From NCBI GenBank assembly GCA_965371805.1, contig CBDUZW010000012.1, forward strand, positions 1 to 64,000: a DNA stretch of 64,000 nt, written 5' to 3'. The notes under the pieces are model-generated. The model was not told where the DNA came from. It saw nothing but the letters and a program-made list of their open reading frames with translations, and made no database searches. This document shows, in pieces, positions 60,947 through 64,000 of this stretch. How positions within the stretch are numbered: the first letter of the stretch is position 1; the number at the start of each line of letters is the position of its first letter. This stretch comes from JAOZTV01 sp965371805 (lineage in GTDB: Bacteria; Acidobacteriota; Aminicenantia; UBA2199). Both the position numbers and the translations under genes were made by a program.

Positions 60947-62722
60947 CTACATATCATATGAAAATTGGATATATGCCCATCTTCCCGGGATCTTTACTCC
61001 GGGAATTTCTTCTATGATTGTATCGAGGACATTGTTTACTTTAAATGTAATTTTAAACTGAGAAATATCAAAGTTAAGTTTGAAATCAAGAAAATGCCCC
61101 TTAATGTTCGTATCATTTATTGTTTTAAAGTTATAGTTCGCAATTACTCTAAGTTTCTTTGTTATTGGAAAAGAAAAATTCAATTTTAAAATAAGATCAG
61201 GGTATCTTAATCCATATTTTGATAAAAAATCAAAACTGGAATTTGTAGAATAAATCTTTTCAATACCATAATTAAACAGCACGTTAGTAATTGCAACATT
61301 ATGAATAAATTCAACTCCGTATATATCATTTTCCTTTATATTTACTGCTTTCCAGATTGGAGAATAATCCCCAGATGCATCTTTATATTTAACCCAGTCA
61401 ATACTATTATTTTGATTTCTGTAGAAAAAATTAAGATCAAGAGCATGTTTATTTTTCAAATAGGAAAATGCTATTTCATAACTATAATTTGTCTCATTTT
61501 TTAGATTTATATTTCCACTATTTGACGGGGAATTATAATAGAGTTCTGTAAAAGAAGGCATTCTGAAGGATTTCCCCCCATTCAATTTTAATTTAAAATA
61601 ATCACTGAAATTATAATATAATCCTGAATAAACAATAACACTTGTTTTATTTTTATTAAAAACAGTTGCACGGACTCCTGTATCGAATCCACTCTTAGAA
61701 AATGGCAAATTCAAATTGAGAAATACTGAGCCTGATTTTCTATTGTGTAATCCCATTGATAAACTATCCATTGATTCCTGTTTGAAATCCAAACCACCAG
61801 ACATCAGTAATTTATTTATCTTATAGTCTCCAATTAAAGAAATATGATGTTGATTTGTCCTGCTTTCATTCTTGAAATAATCAATATTGTTTCTATCAAG
61901 AACAAAATAATCATTATGAGTATTAAACGAATAATTAAAAAATAAAAAATTATTCCCAATTTTTTTCTTTACTTTAAACTGAGCAAAAACTGACTCAATC
62001 TCTTCTAGTGATTCAAATGGTGCATAAAACCCATTGGCACCAAAATCATTCTTTTTATATCCAGTAAATGCTTCAATTTCAATATCATTTGCAGAATAAG
62101 AAACCCCACCTGTAATATTTAATATATCAAATTCTCTTCCACTATAAAATCCATCGGATTTCTTTTTATTAATACCAAATTTTAATTTAACGTTTTCAAA
62201 TGTTTTTCCTAAATTAACACTGGTTGAATTAAAGTTCTTTTCTCCACCAGTGAGTGATAAACTTAGTCCAGATTTATTTTTTAAAATTATATTAATAATC
62301 CCAGAATATGCCCCACTTCCATAAGTTGTTGAGCTTCCACCTTTTATAACTTCAATCCTCTTAATATCTCGAACTTGAAACGGAAAGTCTGAATTAAAGT
62401 GTCCCGTCTGAGAATTATTATAGGGAGCTCCATTTATTAAAACCAGCACCTGTTCAAAATTTCCACCTCGCATAGAAATATCATAAATCTCTCCAGATCC
62501 ACCTTTTCTACTAATATTAAGTGTTGCAAAATTTGAAAGAATTTCAGAAATTGAATCACTCTTTAATAACTCAATCTCTCTTTCTGTAATAATTACAACA
62601 TTTTTTGATTGGAGTTTACTTGTAAAAATTTTCCCAATAACCTCAATTGTTTCATATATATTTGAAAATGCCCCAAATAAAAATAAGAAAAATATTAGAA
62701 AAAATATATAAATTTTTTTCAT
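60947..62722 (-). CDS. TonB-dependent outer-membrane receptor (BtuB-like)
   Basis: 591 residues with a signal peptide. The N-terminal plug has IYETIEVIGK (TonB-box region), SISEILSNFATLNISRKGG, ISMRGGNFEQVLVLINGAPYNNSQTGH and IKRIEVIKGGSSTTYGSGAYSGIINII. A 22-strand-type barrel of about 450 residues follows. The plug sequence and barrel size resemble BtuB-like cobalamin receptors, and the window contains several B12 enzymes. However, siderophore or other substrates cannot be excluded. It has the ribosome site AAGAAGG and a promoter palindrome upstream. Confidence 0.88.
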   Translation of the reverse strand: MKKIYIFFLIFFLFLFGAFSNIYETIEVIGKIFTSKLQSKNVVIITEREIELLKSDSISEILSNFATLNISRKGGSGEIYDISMRGGNFEQVLVLINGAPYNNSQTGHFNSDFPFQVRDIKRIEVIKGGSSTTYGSGAYSGIINIILKNKSGLSLSLTGGEKNFNSTSVNLGKTFENVKLKFGINKKKSDGFYSGREFDILNITGGVSYSANDIEIEAFTGYKKNDFGANGFYAPFESLEEIESVFAQFKVKKKIGNNFLFFNYSFNTHNDYFVLDRNNIDYFKNESRTNQHHISLIGDYKINKLLMSGGLDFKQESMDSLSMGLHNRKSGSVFLNLNLPFSKSGFDTGVRATVFNKNKTSVIVYSGLYYNFSDYFKLKLNGGKSFRMPSFTELYYNSPSNSGNINLKNETNYSYEIAFSYLKNKHALDLNFFYRNQNNSIDWVKYKDASGDYSPIWKAVNIKENDIYGVEFIHNVAITNVLFNYGIEKIYSTNSSFDFLSKYGLRYPDLILKLNFSFPITKKLRVIANYNFKTINDTNIKGHFLDFKLNFDISQFKITFKVNNVLDTIIEEIPGVKIPGRWAYIQFSYDM

Positions 62723-62765
62723 TTTATTACCTTCTTCTTAATACAATTTAATTATTAAATTAAAT

Positions 62766-62784
62766 ATTATAAGAATCATGATTC
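62766..62784 (-). promoter_or_regulatory. TBDR promoter with palindrome in the spacer
   Basis: On the minus strand a TATAAT box (62771-62766) directly follows the perfect 12-bp palindrome GAATCATGATTC (62784-62773). No good -35 box lies 17 nt upstream, so the palindrome may bind an activator or a metal/iron-type repressor. The binding protein is unknown. Confidence 0.55.
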
Positions 62785-62787
62785 AAT

Positions 62788-63375
62788 TTAGTAATATATT
62801 GTGGAAATGACTTTTTTATTATATTTAGTATTATTATATCTATATCCATTATTATACAGATGTAATGCCCTCATAATATCTCCATTTGATTTATCATAAT
62901 ATCTTTTAAGTATCTTTAATCCCATCTCAATATTATACTCAATATCAAAAATTTTTGAAGAATCCAGTTGCAATTCATCTTTCCATACTGAAAAATTTAC
63001 CTGCATTAGTCCATAAGCACCTTGTGAAGAAACTACCTTAGGTCTAAAACTGCTTTCTGTATGTATTAAACTTAAGATTAGGTCTGGATTGAATCCATAT
63101 TTTTCACTTTTGTAATAAACAACTTCTATAATTTTTGAAATAGCAGGATATTTTTTTTTTATTACATCATCTCTGTAACTTACAAGTGAAAACTCTCCCG
63201 CTTTTTTGTTTAATCTTTCTATTTCGTTGTCTTTTTTTTTTATAGATTCAGACAATTCTTTTGTATTTAATAAAAGTTCTTCTTTATCCACATCTAGTTT
63301 TTTTATATAATCTATCATAAGAAAAGTTATTACAAACAATAATATGTTTGTAAAGATAATAACTTTTTTCCCCAT
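62788..63375 (-). CDS. Membrane-anchored lytic transglycosylase
   Basis: 195 residues from the ATG at 63375, which has GGAGGGTGAT upstream. An N-terminal membrane helix (IIFTNILLFVITFLMIDYI) and a short coiled coil lead to an SLT domain: LILSLIHTESSFRPKVVSS, with the catalytic Glu in HTESSF, then GAYGLMQVN and LHLYNNG. It cleaves peptidoglycan to form anhydro ends. It lies upstream of the TonB-dependent receptor gene (65-nt gap) but probably has its own promoter. Confidence 0.9.
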   Translation of the reverse strand: MGKKVIIFTNILLFVITFLMIDYIKKLDVDKEELLLNTKELSESIKKKDNEIERLNKKAGEFSLVSYRDDVIKKKYPAISKIIEVVYYKSEKYGFNPDLILSLIHTESSFRPKVVSSQGAYGLMQVNFSVWKDELQLDSSKIFDIEYNIEMGLKILKRYYDKSNGDIMRALHLYNNGYRYNNTKYNKKVISTIYY

Positions 63376-63506
63376 ATCACCCTCCTGATAATAATCTACA
63401 ACCATCCCTTATTATAGTTTTTTTTGGATTGATTCTGATTAAAATCATTTTAATTCTATCAATAAAACTATTTTATGTCAATAATTTTGAATTCTTTCAA
63501 ACAATC

Positions 63507-63535
63507 TTGACAGAATATGTGTTATTTGATAGTAT
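63507..63535 (+). promoter_or_regulatory. Promoter of terminal methyltransferase gene
   Basis: TTGACA (63507-63512) and TAGTAT (63530-63535) have the ideal 17-nt spacer. The leader starts near 63542 and contains an inverted repeat GTAAAACA / TGTTTTAC (63543-63550 and 63583-63590) around two copies of GTTTAAATATA-like sequence. Confidence 0.7.
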
Positions 63536-63613
63536 TCTCTATGTAAAACAGTTTAAATATAGGGTTTAAATATATGATTTTTTGTTTTACAAAAAAAAAA
63601 GAGAAGTAGGACA

Positions 63614-64000
63614 ATGATAAAAATTATCGGAAACTCGCTAAATGCATGTAACAAAAAAGTTCTTGAGAAGATGAATAAAATGGATTTTGACTATATCCAA
63701 AGGGAAGCGCTTTTGCAACTAGAAAATGGAGCTGACTTTATTGAGATTAGTGCAACTTCGCTCCTGGATAATGAATTGCCTTTTATAATGAAAGTCATAC
63801 CTGTTATTGAAAATTTAGGAGGGAAGCTTTATATTAGAAGTAAAAATATAGATATTATTATAAAGGCAATAAATACTGCAACAAAAGAGTTAATTATTGG
63901 TGACATTGAATTTAATACAAATAAAATTGACAAATTAATTGTATATTTAAAAGAGAAAGATATAAAAATGGTTGCTCATATAGGTGATAAAGATGAGAAC
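63614..64000 (+). CDS. Pterin-binding methyltransferase, N-terminal part (window edge)
   Basis: Only the first 129 codons are in the window. The reading starts at ATG (63614) after an AGTAGGA site and gives MIKIIGNSLNACNKKVLEKM, then REALLQLENGADFIEISATS, LPFIMKVIPVIENLGGKLYI and ELIIGDIEF. This is the opening of a DHPS/methyltetrahydrofolate-type barrel (as in AcsE and the MetH folate domain), where NGADFIEI corresponds to the usual AGADYLDIN segment. Such enzymes transfer a methyl group from folate to a corrinoid protein. Whether it is a free methyltransferase or part of a longer protein lies beyond the edge. Confidence 0.65.
   Translation, partial: MIKIIGNSLNACNKKVLEKMNKMDFDYIQREALLQLENGADFIEISATSLLDNELPFIMKVIPVIENLGGKLYIRSKNIDIIIKAINTATKELIIGDIEFNTNKIDKLIVYLKEKDIKMVAHIGDKDEN

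Overview
The window is AT-rich DNA, densely packed with genes on both strands. It comes from a Gram-negative (two-membrane) heterotrophic bacterium: there are many signal peptides and lipoboxes, a TolC-like channel, FadL-like and TonB-dependent outer-membrane proteins, and periplasmic adaptors. Lipoprotein TPR proteins and CheX would fit a spirochaete-like or related deep-branching lineage, but nothing here fixes the phylum. Shine-Dalgarno sites (GGAGG-like) and sigma70-like TTGACA/TATAAT promoters are easy to see. No phage, intact insertion sequence or CRISPR array is present; the only traces of mobile DNA are a serine-recombinase remnant (about 26.5-26.65 kb) and possibly one palindromic element.

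Layout. 0-0.6 kb: a broken TPR gene with an 8-bp triplet repeat. 0.6-8.4 kb: a TetR-controlled export operon (TetR, TolC-like, HlyD-like lipoprotein, two ABC ATPases, two ABC-2 permeases), similar in plan to E. coli cecR-ybhGFSR, followed by a TRAP solute-binding protein. 8.4-11.3 kb: DUF2147 protein, NSS transporter and TsaD. 11.7-17.2 kb: a MacB/LolD-like ABC operon with three consecutive adaptor genes. 17.6-24.7 kb: acyl-CoA dehydrogenase, fused acyl-CoA mutase (IcmF), and a PadR / nitronate monooxygenase-like / crotonase cluster. 24.9-31.1 kb: B12-binding radical SAM protein, exported MsrB-MsrA fusion, CsgG-like protein, membrane-anchored TAXI protein, DUF2911 protein and alkyltransferase-like protein. 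31.3-37.7 kb: urocanate hydratase, DNA polymerase III delta-prime, RicT/PSP1, FadL-like porin, Dus and YraN. 37.8-43.1 kb: a lysine-degrading LKR/SDH gene pair, ArfB-like hydrolase, EamA transporter and a LarC1-only gene coupled to a small membrane protein. 43.3-49.6 kb: CARDB repeat protein, the efp-queD-queE-GMC oxidoreductase operon, CheX and tRNA-Ala(GGC). 49.6-54.1 kb: a two-CW XRE regulator divergent from metH, whose leader holds a 176-nt palindrome. 54.1-64 kb: SGNH lipoprotein, beta-propeller-like protein with M64 peptidase, U32 protein, TPR lipoprotein, TonB-dependent receptor, lytic transglycosylase and the start of a pterin-binding methyltransferase.

A corrinoid theme recurs: IcmF, MetH, a B12-binding radical SAM protein, a BtuB-like receptor and a terminal folate/corrinoid-type methyltransferase. 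Catabolic genes (histidine, lysine and acyl-CoA routes) point to amino- and organic-acid use. The most distinctive signal is the perfectly centred palindrome that starts about 8 nt after a strong predicted metH promoter start site. It looks like a structured 5' leader or an inserted hairpin element and matches no riboswitch class that I recognise.
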